From assembly GCF_001261775.1 (NCBI RefSeq), contig NZ_LN868536.1:434001-498000 (forward strand): a stretch of DNA of 64,000 nucleotides, in the 5' to 3' direction. The DNA is from Anaeromassilibacillus senegalensis. Its GTDB lineage: Bacteria; Bacillota; Clostridia; Oscillospirales; Acutalibacteraceae. Below are positions 33,601-41,297 of this stretch, piece by piece. The translations under genes were made by a program, and so were the position numbers. Position 1 is the first letter of the stretch. Every line of letters starts with the position of its first letter. A model generated the notes under the pieces. It was given only the letters and a program-made list of their open reading frames with translations. It was not told the origin of the DNA and did not search any database.

Positions 33601-36051
33601 CCACTCGGAGGGCATGTTTTTGAAGTAGTGCTCATAGCCGGGATGCGCACGGTACACGTCCGGCTTGTCCGCCAGACACTGCATGCCGCACTCATAAACG
33701 ACCGGCAGAGCGGTCATCTGTGCCACGGTGAAGCGGGCCGGATTGTGATTGGTCAGATTATCGTTGGCTCCGTAGGACACCATGGGGGTATAATCCATGG
33801 GGCCGACCGCGCCGCGTACAAACGGCAGGGAGCAGTTGTGGTGCGCGTTCATGATGGCGCCCCAGGTTTCCTCATTGTCAACCGCGTAGGCTTCCGCGCC
33901 GCGGACCGCTTCTCGCGCGATCGCCTGCGGCCAGGTGCGGCGTTCGCCGGTCGGTTTGCCCGCGCCGTGTACATTGATCAGCAGGTGATTTTCCGCTGTT
34001 TCGTCCATCATTTTGACGATCAGCTGGATGGTGTCCTGATCCTGCGAGTCAAAGAAGTCTGGCTTGATGCCCTTGATGCCCATGTCGGCCCATTCCTTGA
34101 ACAGCTTCTGGCGGTACTCGTCATCGACGAGGTTGGCTTTTCGCGCCCAGACGATCAGTCCGACGCCCTTTTCCGCCGCATATTCAATCAGGTCCGGCAT
34201 CCATTTGTAGTAGCCTTCGTATTCATGTTCGCCGGCGGGCCGGTTGCCGCGCGGCTGCCAGCCCTCGTCGAGAAGCTGATATTTCCAGCCCATTTCCACA
34301 GCGAAGTCCACATACTTTTTGTAGTATTCCAGGCCGGCTGTTTCAAAGGTGACGCCGTCCGGGAGCTGATCGTGGCGCAGATCGCCGTTGAGCCAGGTCC
34401 AGTCGGTCACGCCGGCCTCAATCCAGCTGGTATCTTCCATTTTGGAGGCGGGAGCCAGAGACTCGGCCAGGGTGTTGTTGGTGATTGCCTGCAGGTCGCC
34501 GATGACGACATAGCGCCACGGGCTGGCAAAGGGCAGGACCGTCTGAACATCGTCCGTTTGCTCCGGCGTGAAGACGATGTTCAGCAGGCCGGTTCCATCG
34601 CCCGCTATCTGCGCGCCGCAGTAAGTGCCATCCAGATCCGCTTCGGATATAAGCGCGTATATGTCGTCCGTGGTTTTGTAGAGAAGGGGCATGGAATAGC
34701 GGTAGTTGAGCTGCTTGAGAGAGGCGTGCTCGATTTCCACGTCCTCATTGGATTGGCTGTAGTTCATTGCCCAGGTGTACGCGCCCTCGGGAAGGCGCAC
34801 GCCCGTGTGCTCAGAGGAAATAGACAGCGCCGTATCCGCGTCGCCGTCGACACTGTAACGGAATGCCACGCCGTCGTCAAACGCGCGCAGGATTACGTCG
34901 TAGGGGACGCCATCCTTTTCAAAACAGAAGGTTTTTTGATTGTAGGGGGCTTTCACATGCTTTACCTTTGCACCGAAGAGCTCGTACTCTTCCGTACCGC
35001 TGGTTTCCAGCACGTCCACCAGCTTCAGGCCGCTGCGGAAATCTCCTGCGCTGGTCACGATTCCCATGGGAGAAGCGGAGACCACAACGGAATCCCCCTG
35101 CATGGCGACGTAAGAGGCGGCGCCATAGGCTTCGTCATAGGCAAACAGGGCGGAAACTTCCGAATTCGGCGCTTTGAGTGGATTGATGACGCCATCAATG
35201 GGTTCTGTTCCCACGATAATCGGCGTATAACCCTCAACAATGCTTTCATCCTCTAATGTGGCGGATGCGACGATGGAGGCGACGCCGTTGGCTTTTGCTG
35301 TCACAATAATGCCTTTGTTGGTCCGTGAAACTTCCGCAACCTCCGGATTGCTGCTTCTCACTTCGTAGTCGTTGATGGTATTTTCATATTCGTCTTTTGC
35401 CGTCACCTTTAGGGAAGCGGACTCTCCCGCCTGCAAAAGAGTTTTATCGGCGGAGACATTCATGACCGGGTCGACCGGCTCCGGCGGGGCAACTTCTACC
35501 TTGCTGAGCTTCCAGCAGCTGGAAGCCGTCGTTCCGTCTGACAGGACAACGGGCGTGCCATCGTTGACGCCGTCGTCCTTGAGCGCGACGTATGCCGGTG
35601 TGCCAGGCTCGGAGGCCTTGTTCAGCAGCCGGTACTGTCCGTCAGTTTCAGCGGGGACAATTTTCCACCATTGGGAGTCATCCGCAGTATCGATGTTTCC
35701 CACTGTCAGATTGACACCGGCTTCCGCTTGGGAATCTACCGGCATGAGGACAGTAGCCGTGGTGTTTTTGGGCTGAATCCGGTAGTATTCCTGGTTCTCA
35801 TCCGCAATCAGCCGCCAATACAGGGCATCCCCGTGGTAGTTCCACCACAGGTCGACTGTTGCGCCCGGACTGGTGTTTCCGCTGTAGACCTCAATGCCGG
35901 CATCTTTTAGCACGGTGAGAATCTCATACTCCGCGGAGGGATCCCAGTCCTTGGCGGATTCGCTTCTGGCAAGCGCCGGCGCCCATATGGAAAATACCAT
36001 GGAAAACGCCAACACAAGAGACAGCAGCGAGCGCCATACTCTTTTTTTCAT
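27652..36051 (-). CDS. Giant secreted protein: two GH97 domains flanking a zinc metallopeptidase-like domain
   Basis: A 2799-aa exported protein with an internal duplication. Order: signal peptide (1-28); ricin-type lectin (~40-195); Big_2 (~200-290); GH97 (~300-975, D665-F-F-D668 at the expected nucleophile strand); an Fn3-like stretch and metallopeptidase-like domain (~985-1280) with H1168-E-F-G-H1172 and a downstream N-R-E-E-Y-F-A (Glu1213 as probable third ligand); second ricin lectin (~1290-1440); NPCBM (~1450-1590); Big_2 (~1597-1690); second GH97 (~1700-2310, D2067-F-F-D); then the shared tail: beta-domain, four FIVAR repeats (~2404-2664), linker and terminal domain ending KHCAITIA. 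The ATG at 36051 follows AAAGGAGGAG; an in-frame start at 36246 does not. GH97 enzymes are alpha-glucosidases or alpha-galactosidases; the DFFD motif points to the retaining, alpha-galactosidase-like branch. A protease in the same chain suggests a glycoprotein substrate. Confidence 0.88.
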   Translation of the reverse strand: MKKRVWRSLLSLVLAFSMVFSIWAPALARSESAKDWDPSAEYEILTVLKDAGIEVYSGNTSPGATVDLWWNYHGDALYWRLIADENQEYYRIQPKNTTATVLMPVDSQAEAGVNLTVGNIDTADDSQWWKIVPAETDGQYRLLNKASEPGTPAYVALKDDGVNDGTPVVLSDGTTASSCWKLSKVEVAPPEPVDPVMNVSADKTLLQAGESASLKVTAKDEYENTINDYEVRSSNPEVAEVSRTNKGIIVTAKANGVASIVASATLEDESIVEGYTPIIVGTEPIDGVINPLKAPNSEVSALFAYDEAYGAASYVAMQGDSVVVSASPMGIVTSAGDFRSGLKLVDVLETSGTEEYELFGAKVKHVKAPYNQKTFCFEKDGVPYDVILRAFDDGVAFRYSVDGDADTALSISSEHTGVRLPEGAYTWAMNYSQSNEDVEIEHASLKQLNYRYSMPLLYKTTDDIYALISEADLDGTYCGAQIAGDGTGLLNIVFTPEQTDDVQTVLPFASPWRYVVIGDLQAITNNTLAESLAPASKMEDTSWIEAGVTDWTWLNGDLRHDQLPDGVTFETAGLEYYKKYVDFAVEMGWKYQLLDEGWQPRGNRPAGEHEYEGYYKWMPDLIEYAAEKGVGLIVWARKANLVDDEYRQKLFKEWADMGIKGIKPDFFDSQDQDTIQLIVKMMDETAENHLLINVHGAGKPTGERRTWPQAIAREAVRGAEAYAVDNEETWGAIMNAHHNCSLPFVRGAVGPMDYTPMVSYGANDNLTNHNPARFTVAQMTALPVVYECGMQCLADKPDVYRAHPGYEHYFKNMPSEWDEGLLLDGYPGQYVNMARRSGDEWYQGIICNEKQDADFSLNFLGDGEYIAYIYKDSPEVLKDGPAAHGEFGRHDRDGSNLVVDAATVKSSIVEEVRTVTKADSLSIPLAQGGGAAIHFVPKSKVEQEAPQIVKASLITDKLVELKWNQDVKGADAKSSFTVLVNGEPAELNSYGYTAGNGALYFDRMTTLELKNAPAEGANIQVRVTGEVTNELGVAADADAVYIVIDAPFYTQSVQAKSGVTVKSSDAVEPSTLQAAADIIDVMLEKRSDVASAMLANGAALAVYGKGESAYSIPEHRATYDPDMYYVEGYGGMMGNPVASIYDANVLRLLKETSPGHYTSYADESVLVHEFGHSVQLLGVDAVPELKAECDAAYQAAKSQNLWPNSYAISNREEYFATCTAIWFNAMSESSDGSWDGVRGPVNTREELKAYDNTMYQFLAKLYPETAAVSDAWSNVPDRFHPSEQPEEPEWNANALYKIKTALNGHCMESNSNNSGEGAIVDLWWDYDGDAEYWRLIPDANNEYYMVQLKDANSTVLMPAGSKTEEGVTLTFGKTDAANDAQWWKIVPAEQDGTYRLMNKASAASPLYLALEDDASADGTLVILAKDTAPSSVWSVEEQKSNDNFHKADPDAVYLSDLEWINAVDSWFLVRKDLTVNQTQISWKENGETVIYEKGIGTFAPSQAVFNITGLHAETFKAVGCFPAGKGNCEFIVLADGKQIYSKALSYDGNQITPDNGELEVAIPEGTQTLTLYAKGSCSATWADARLYCDKEAQKDLARVTVRAEETWLQKGETSAISATGYIGQVGRGGLQNSKADLTNASITYSSSDESVATVQNGKITAVSDGTASITCNVELDGVKQSASLDIIVGNGEENSWTAFSPDGSVKALFTQRDDGSVVYAVSRNGNTVIGTSPTGLVTNLGDFRTGLTYVDSKRETVKDSYDLIGAKKSHVDATGTELTMGFEKGGVRYRIVCRVYDDGMAFHYAIDGQDGTELTISAEATGFLMPDGSTAQTMDFDKANEDLYYQHTAEELEGGYCMPLLYETPNGDWALLSEAALTPQYSGGQIVGHDSGMLDVVFSPEQFSDVTTTAPFVSPWRYMVIGDIADIAENTLAETLNPDCEMDDVSWIEPSPVDWTWLNGDLRHDNLPEGTSWEETAPRLYKEYIDFAVEMGWKYQLLDEGWQPRVYNRGNDLYDGYYDWMPEVLDYAKEKGIGLIVWANKRDLDTPKERERIKEWAEMGIVGVKPDFFDSQSQEIIELLDILTKETAENHLLINIHGAGKTTGERRTYPNAICREAISGGEGCVNNAYFNCMLPFTRFAVGGADFTPMASYNNTFGRKDVTQAHLTAESIVFECGIQTMADKPAIYRAHAAYENLFKNLPTTWNNSILVDGDPGHYVNMARQNGDSWYVGILCNEARTAEFNLNFLEDGAYTAYIFRDSDDPKNTDSQKAIITETMTVTKGQTLSIDVKKTGGAVVKLVKAGAKALEVTYSGKQASLFVNDEEQKLANLTGSYKAELTPDGKTTLTFIPAVEGREFAGVTVNGEALKDFTEDSYTMTIDGLPTVAKYNLAFTVVNKQILRTVLTAAEALNGGKEYLEAVPSVQKKFDAALKNAQEIEKQLDASQKDIDGAWKDLLHVIQFLSFAKGDKTALEEALAAAGMLDEELYTSASWQAFQKVCEAAQAVYDDEDAMDKEIQEACASLNQAMEDLEDKADWSELLSLMEKAEEIEAVLDSAYLETGRDAFQKALDEARAMEESASQKEINQMTEKLTLAMAGLRKIPNRDELNDLIAEMEQISLNGYTKASAATFAQALSDLKAAAADETADDETLATAYHNAVDAKDNLEKAETPVKPDRKPSGGKGSSTGSSHTYGAAGTAVVNAAQSVSTQGAYVVSDTTVNFTLKRGSAYCFKMTVQGGVNLTPSFTVGNGGILKTQFVAKIGNDCYYRVWAVGTPGQSTGVYTQLPNGKPQKHCAITIA

Positions 36052-36229
36052 TTTCTTCTCCTCCTTTGTTTTCAGGCGGTGACCCACCTGTTCATCCGAC
36101 ATTGTAGCAGGTTGAGTGTTCCAAAAGTGTTCCATTATACTTTTTGTTTTTATATAATATGGATGAATTTGCCTTTGGAACAAAAAATTGCAGAGAGGAT
36201 AAGAAAGAAAATTGTGCATATAAAAATCC

Positions 36230-36258
36230 ACGCCAGACGTCTCCAATTCGTCTGGCGT
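36230..36258 (-). terminator. Terminator after the Imm-5-like gene
   Basis: ACGCCAGACG (36230-36239) pairs with CGTCTGGCGT (36249-36258); on the minus strand GGATTTTTAT follows. It lies 53 bp after the stop at 36311. Confidence 0.78.
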
Positions 36259-36310
36259 AGATGATAAATCAAATGATCAAACAGGGGGATTTGAAAACAA
36301 AATGGAAAAT

Positions 36311-36838
36311 TCAGCAGTTCCAGGTAATTCTGACCGGGTTGGGATCGTTGGGGATCAGTGCTTTTTGAAGTGATTCCACCAGTTTGTCCAATTCCGCAGA
36401 GGCCAATGCGTCGTAACGGTCCGGCGTTTCGGAGATTCCCGCCTGGCTGTAAGCGGACGCAGCGGCACCGTAAAAGACAAAACCCAAAGCGTTTGTCGGT
36501 GTCTGTACCACAGCGCAGGCGGTTGAAACAGCGCGAGCGGCGGCCTGTGCCGCCGGGGAAGCTTCCGCTTCCTGGGCGATTTGACGCGCTTGCTTTAACA
36601 GAGCCTTTACCGCAGGGAACGTTTGCTTTCCAGACAAATACATTTTTACGGACAGGATCAGTTCCCGCAGCCGCGTGTCTTCCGAATAGGCTTTTTCATA
36701 GATTGGAAGAAAGTGCGCTTCCGCGTAAGACGCGGCCCAATTGGCCAAAGTTGTTTTGTTCTGGGTTTCTATCATCTCCATCAAAGCGATGATCTGTGGA
36801 TCATCCGCACGGCCCAGCATTTTTTTCAGCTTTGCCAT
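36311..36838 (-). CDS. Putative Imm-5-like immunity protein
   Basis: A 175-aa, mostly helical, cytoplasmic protein resembling the putative immunity proteins of the Imm-5 group: W-A-A-S-Y-A-E then F-L-P-I-Y-E (~33-50), a run of Ala-rich helices (~95-120, A-A-Q-A-A-A-R-A-V-S), and A-L-G-F-V-F-Y-G-A-A (~128-137). Such proteins are proposed to neutralise polymorphic toxins. No toxin gene is visible nearby, so it would be an orphan. The start at 36838 follows AAAGGATG; an in-frame start at 36895 lacks a ribosome site. The family assignment is by pattern only. Confidence 0.6.
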   Translation of the reverse strand: MAKLKKMLGRADDPQIIALMEMIETQNKTTLANWAASYAEAHFLPIYEKAYSEDTRLRELILSVKMYLSGKQTFPAVKALLKQARQIAQEAEASPAAQAAARAVSTACAVVQTPTNALGFVFYGAAASAYSQAGISETPDRYDALASAELDKLVESLQKALIPNDPNPVRITWNC

Positions 36839-37035
36839 TTCTATTTCATCCTTTCTTTGGCGGTTGTTTCCGGGCTTGCAATAAGTTGCAGCCATTAGTG
36901 GGCATTTAGCCGGAGAGACCTATGCAGGTTTCAAAATAAGATTACTATTTTGTCCAGTTGGAGCAAAATTTTGTCGGAAAAAATTGGTATGTAGGCAATT
37001 ATTTGTATTTAAATCAGAAAGCAGGAGGAACATAC

Positions 37036-39336
37036 ATGATTATTTTGGAGAAGAACTGGACGTTTACAGTCGCGGAAAAGGATGCAACCCTGGGATACAT
37101 AGGGGAAAATGCGGTGCAGACGCTCCAGGTAAAATTGTTGGGTACGGAATATGCGGATTGGGACATGGTTCTCGACGTGATGCAGGGGGAAATGTATAAC
37201 ATTTGGCCCGTGGATAAAACGGTTGCGGAAGGTAATTTAATTTTATCAATCCTGATAAAAAAGGAGTACATTTGGCAGAGCGGCGGCGTTTCCGTGCAGC
37301 TGCGCGCGACCGCCCCGGATGGGCGCATTAAAAAATCAGCGCGTTTGAATCTGCGGGTAAACAGCAGCGTAAACGCGCCGGATGTGCTTCCTTCTCCGCT
37401 CCCCGCAGTGTTTGAGGAATACGAATCGCGCATCATCAACCTGAAAAAGGAGGTGGAGCACACCGTGGAACTTGTGACCGAAAGCTGTCCCTACATCGGA
37501 GATAACGACAATTGGTATGAATGGGATGCGAAAGCAAATGTTTTTGCAGACAGCGGCGTGAGTGCGCATGGCCTGGTGGGACCGGCCGGTCCCCGGGGCA
37601 CGGCAGGACCGCAGGGGCCGAAGGGAGATACCGGCCCCGCCACGGACGCGTATACGCATGCAGAATCCGACCAGTTACTGTCCGGCAAGTTGGATCAATG
37701 CTGGGGCCCTGTTTCCGGACATCCGCTGCGTATGCCGGAACATGCGGGCGGGCTGGCGCGGCATCTGATTCTTGCTGGAAACAGTGTCGTCAAAGAGGGG
37801 CGTACACAAAATGTCACGAGTCCGATTAAATTGATTTCCTGCGGGAAAAATCTGTTAAACGTTGGACCGGCCCGTGTTTTTGAGCGCGCAGGCGTTACCT
37901 TTCAGGTTTTGGAAAACGGTTCCATTGAGGTTAGTGGACAGCTGAACTCCACGGACGGGTTCAGCGACTTCTATTTTGACAACTTTGTGTTGCATCCGGG
38001 CGTTTATACAGCCAGTGAGCGAATCTATTTGCAACCGTATGGAGGCAAATGGTGCAGTGGGACGTTTACAGTAGAGGAAACCGCAAATTTCAGGGTGATG
38101 CTGCGGGCACAGAGCGGAGATAGTTCCGTGATGCGCTATCCGCAGATAGAGTTTGGGGAAAAGGAAACCGCATTTGAAGCCTATCGGGAAAATACGGTTG
38201 AAATTGCATTACTTGCGGCGGATAGAACCGCAAATCCCGATTTTTTGGAATTGCCCGACGGCGATACGATCAAAGAGACGGCAGGGGGCTATGCGATTAT
38301 TAGGGCGGATGGAACCCATGTTGTGCTTTGCGAAGAGGCGCAGAAAGCGTTAAAGGAAATCCATACGTTTGAAGAAGCGACCACAGTATATCATACAAAG
38401 GCGGGTGTCATCCAGTATAACGGGGACGCCTTAATACCGGTATCGTCCATAGGCCTATCCTATCGGCAGGACTTCCGGACAAGCATTTACCTTGCATCCA
38501 AACCCAATTTTGCGCCCTGTGTTTGGGAACAGACGGAAGGCGTTGGACAGGTTTCTCTGATTGCCCCGGTTGAGCAGATCCCATTTGCAAAGCTTTCCAT
38601 AGGAGGAAATCTGCTGGAAACCTTAAAAAATCCGGAAGAGATAAAAAGCCCGGAAAATCCGGCGAAAATTGACGGCATTGCACAAGACGGGAGCGTGGCG
38701 CTTTCCATGGCAGGCGTACCGTATGTAATCCCGTGCGATGTCGTCTTGTATGCGCTGCCGGATGGGGACCGGGATGAAATAACTCTCGACGGATCGTATA
38801 CCAGCCGGGTGGGGAAAATCATTTTGAATGGGGCTCACACCTGGACGGGCTATCTGTCGGACGACGGACAGTATTACCAGGCGCACATTGAAGGGACCGC
38901 GTATGATTTTGGAGGAGACAATGGGAAATTTGGAGATGCGGAAAAGGTCTATTGTGTGACTGATTGCCTGCCGTGTTATGGAAACATCCACGTGATTGGG
39001 GAACATGTTACCACTTGGGAGTGGTACAACAAAAAGCCCGGATATGGCAGATTGGATCTGTCTATATCGGTCAGCCGTCTTTCCACACCGGATACGGCGG
39101 GCCTGTGTGCGTGGTTGTCGGAACATCCGGTCACCGTCTATTATAAACGACTGAAGCCAATTGTACGGGACTTGCCGTCTTCCACCAAATCCGCCTTGCG
39201 CACTGTGATGGTTCGGGTGGGGGAACTGTCCAGTCCGGATGCGCTGAAACCGTATCTCAAGGCGACCTACGCGATGGATACCAAGTCCTATATTGACCGT
39301 GCCATTGCAAATGCGGTACAATCCGTCACAGTCTGA
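37036..39336 (+). CDS. Phage-tail/baseplate-like structural protein with collagen-like segment
   Basis: A 766-aa protein without a signal peptide. Residues ~1-120 resemble BppU-type N-terminal domains of phage baseplate proteins. A short coiled coil (~125-145) precedes a collagen-like G-x-y stretch (~180-202; GLVGPAGPRGTAGPQGPKGD). The C-terminal two thirds are beta-rich with repeated mentions of glycine and aspartate turns, consistent with a trimeric fibre. The ATG at 37036 follows AGGAGG by 7 nt. No other phage structural gene lies nearby, so it is either a lone prophage relic or a domesticated fibre or appendage protein. It is flanked by a shared terminator at 39392. Confidence 0.68.
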   Translation: MIILEKNWTFTVAEKDATLGYIGENAVQTLQVKLLGTEYADWDMVLDVMQGEMYNIWPVDKTVAEGNLILSILIKKEYIWQSGGVSVQLRATAPDGRIKKSARLNLRVNSSVNAPDVLPSPLPAVFEEYESRIINLKKEVEHTVELVTESCPYIGDNDNWYEWDAKANVFADSGVSAHGLVGPAGPRGTAGPQGPKGDTGPATDAYTHAESDQLLSGKLDQCWGPVSGHPLRMPEHAGGLARHLILAGNSVVKEGRTQNVTSPIKLISCGKNLLNVGPARVFERAGVTFQVLENGSIEVSGQLNSTDGFSDFYFDNFVLHPGVYTASERIYLQPYGGKWCSGTFTVEETANFRVMLRAQSGDSSVMRYPQIEFGEKETAFEAYRENTVEIALLAADRTANPDFLELPDGDTIKETAGGYAIIRADGTHVVLCEEAQKALKEIHTFEEATTVYHTKAGVIQYNGDALIPVSSIGLSYRQDFRTSIYLASKPNFAPCVWEQTEGVGQVSLIAPVEQIPFAKLSIGGNLLETLKNPEEIKSPENPAKIDGIAQDGSVALSMAGVPYVIPCDVVLYALPDGDRDEITLDGSYTSRVGKIILNGAHTWTGYLSDDGQYYQAHIEGTAYDFGGDNGKFGDAEKVYCVTDCLPCYGNIHVIGEHVTTWEWYNKKPGYGRLDLSISVSRLSTPDTAGLCAWLSEHPVTVYYKRLKPIVRDLPSSTKSALRTVMVRVGELSSPDALKPYLKATYAMDTKSYIDRAIANAVQSVTV

Positions 39337-39391
39337 AAAGCGATTTAGATGCGCAACTGATATCATGAAGCATATAGGGTTTTAAATAAAC

Positions 39392-39429
39392 AAAAAAGAC
39401 GTTACGAACTTTGTTCGTAACGTCTTTTT
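39392..39429. terminator. Bidirectional terminator between the fibre gene and tRNA-Ala
   Basis: AAAAAGACGTTACGAAC and its complement GTTCGTAACGTCTTTTT form a 17-bp stem with a 3-nt loop. It serves the plus-strand fibre-like gene and the minus-strand tRNA. Confidence 0.85.
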
Positions 39430-39433
39430 GCTA

Positions 39434-39509
39434 TGGTGGACCTGAAGGGATTCGAACCCACGACCTCTCGGATGCGAACCGAACGCTCTCCCAGCTGAGC
39501 TACAGGCCC
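39434..39509 (-). tRNA. tRNA-Ala (anticodon CGC)
   Basis: A 76-nt cloverleaf with encoded CCA. The acceptor stem is GGGCCTG/CAGGTCC with the G3:U70 pair that identifies alanine tRNAs. The D arm is AGCTCAGCTGGGAGAGC, the anticodon loop TTCGCAT gives CGC (reads GCG), and the T arm contains GGTTCGAATCC. tRNA genes are common integration sites, but I see no flanking direct repeat. Confidence 0.95.
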
Positions 39510-39601
39510 ATGTAAAATTTTGAACAGGCTTTGCCTGACAACGGTGATTATTATAGCACGTTTTCACAGCCATTGCAACTACTAAAATAAAAAAATTTAG
39601 C

Positions 39602-39647
39602 AAAAAACGTCTTCTCCACGTAGAAATACGCAGGGAAGACGTTTTCT
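39602..39647 (-). terminator. Terminator after the O-antigen-ligase-like gene
   Basis: AAACGTCTTC (39604-39613 region) pairs with GAAGACGTTT (39635-39644 region); on the minus strand the second arm runs into TTTTTT. It begins next to the stop at 39648. Confidence 0.8.
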
Positions 39648-40967
39648 TCAGATTGCCCGTTCGTTTTTGATATAGATGGGCTGCATGCCGAGCTCAGGTG
39701 GATAATGGGGCAGCAATGCCGCCTGGGGCAGGCGCAGCTTCCATTCCAAATAGGAGGCGTGAATGCCCGTGCTGGAAAAAATCATCAGGAACAGCATGCC
39801 GGTTTGAATCCAGAATACCGTCACATCGGTCAGCCCATGCACAAGGACGGCTGTAAAAGCGGAGATCAGCAGAATATTCATATTGTTGCAAATATGATTT
39901 TTCATTCGCAGCGCCACCAATTTGCCCTGCATGTAAATATAGAAGCCCATTGCACCCGCGCCGATGAGCCCATAGTTTAAAAGGACATCCAACAGCAGGT
40001 TGTGGCTGTGGAAGGTGGGATAGGTGCCAAAGATTCCGCAGATCATCTGATAAGCCGTCGCACCCTGTCCCAGAAGCGGATGCTGCTGGATGCCGCGGAT
40101 GGAGCCGGCCCAGACAGACAAGCGCTGCCCAAACGTGCTGTCAATCGCCTCAATGCGGGGAAACGCCGCCGGAAAGGCAAAACTGAGCAGTAAAAAGGAA
40201 ACGGCGGCTGTCAAAAAGGCAGCCATCCAAAAATATTGCTTTTTCATCCAGAGGAAAATCATTACGGCGCAGAAAATGCCCAGACAGGCAGACATGCTGG
40301 CAGTCAGATACAGACTGGCCAGATTGATGCCGATCACGGTCATGTAGAGGGTTTTCCTCTTGGGATTGGTAAAGATACGGTACAAGGCAATTAAAACGAC
40401 AAATTCAATCATCATGCCATAATAATTCGCGTTTGAAAAGTTTGACACGGGGCGGTAATCCGCAGCGGTTGGGTAAGCGGACCATTTCTGATAAAATGCA
40501 ATCCCTGCACAGCCCAGGCTGGACAGGCAGGCCAGGTCCATCATTTGATGAAATACCTGCCTGGTCATGACGCTTTTTAAATAAAACGCGCAGATCACAG
40601 AGGCGAGAAGCAGAATCGCATACAGCATGCCCAGATAATTGTTATAGACGGCGGACACAAAAAACGGTACGACCAGGAACCCCAAGAGAAATTTACAGTA
40701 GGGGGATTCCAATGCGCGGGAACGCTTTTGATAGCTGATCATCGTCATCACAGCAACGGCGCTGACAGCTGCAACGGAAATGTAAAACGGAAAAAATAAG
40801 GAAATTACCAAGCCCAATGGAACCAGCCGGTCAATTTCTCTGCTGTCAACGGAAGCCTTAAAATGCGTCCAATTGGTTTTAATAACATGTGTAATCTTCT
40901 TCCTCTCCTTTCTGAAAGATTTGGCGAAATGATATACCGTGTGGAAATAATTGTAAATTAGAATCAT
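39648..40967 (-). CDS. O-antigen ligase / polymerase (Wzy_C-like) membrane protein
   Basis: A 439-aa protein with about ten to eleven membrane segments and the Wzy_C signature: HPLLGQGATAYQMI followed by FHSHNLLLDVLLNYGLIGAG (~300-345) in the large external loop. Members ligate or polymerise glycans on lipid carriers at the outer face of the membrane; in Gram-positives they act in capsule or cell-wall glycopolymer assembly. It stands alone, without glycosyltransferase neighbours. The ATG at 40967 has no ribosome site. A strong AAAGGAGAGG instead precedes an in-frame ATT at 40895, so initiation at a rare codon is possible. Confidence 0.82.
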   Translation of the reverse strand: MILIYNYFHTVYHFAKSFRKERKKITHVIKTNWTHFKASVDSREIDRLVPLGLVISLFFPFYISVAAVSAVAVMTMISYQKRSRALESPYCKFLLGFLVVPFFVSAVYNNYLGMLYAILLLASVICAFYLKSVMTRQVFHQMMDLACLSSLGCAGIAFYQKWSAYPTAADYRPVSNFSNANYYGMMIEFVVLIALYRIFTNPKRKTLYMTVIGINLASLYLTASMSACLGIFCAVMIFLWMKKQYFWMAAFLTAAVSFLLLSFAFPAAFPRIEAIDSTFGQRLSVWAGSIRGIQQHPLLGQGATAYQMICGIFGTYPTFHSHNLLLDVLLNYGLIGAGAMGFYIYMQGKLVALRMKNHICNNMNILLISAFTAVLVHGLTDVTVFWIQTGMLFLMIFSSTGIHASYLEWKLRLPQAALLPHYPPELGMQPIYIKNERAI

Positions 40968-41089
40968 TTATTGGACCACGGTATCTTATTATAACAGGTT
41001 TTTCTTTTTGAGCAAGGTCAATATTCCATCGAATAAAATTGACTGCTTCATTGCTTTTTAGATAATACGCTGGAAGTATGAACGCTTTT

Positions 41090-41118
41090 TTAACAGTTCT
41101 TACAAATACTGTTACAAT
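41090..41118 (+). promoter_or_regulatory. Promoter with an embedded inverted repeat, P-type ATPase gene
   Basis: TTAACA (41090-41095) and TACAAT (41113-41118) are 17 bp apart. AACAGT (41092-41097) and ACTGTT (41108-41113) form an inverted repeat with a 10-bp gap exactly between the boxes, a typical operator position. The transcript would have a leader of ~170 nt. I found no known riboswitch in it. The rest of the 330-bp divergent region shows nothing else. Confidence 0.62.
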
Positions 41119-41297
41119 ATAGCATTTTGTGGAATGGAATAGTATAATAACAAGCATGGAGAGCGTGCCGATTGACCGATACAGCAAAGGAAAAAAGCCG
41201 CTTTTCTGTAAATATCTGCATAACGCGGTTCAACCGTGTAAATGATGAGGGATAGAGCGCTTGGCTCTGCGGGAGAATCAGGAGAAAAGGAGTTCCT

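Noticed and set aside
39434..39509. tRNA gene as a phage attachment site for the fibre-like gene
   Set aside because: I could not find a direct repeat of the tRNA 3' end nearby, and no integrase gene is present in the window.
41120..41297. Riboswitch (yybP-ykoY or M-box type) in the P-type ATPase leader
   Set aside because: The conserved core motifs of these classes are not visible; only small unrelated hairpins are present.
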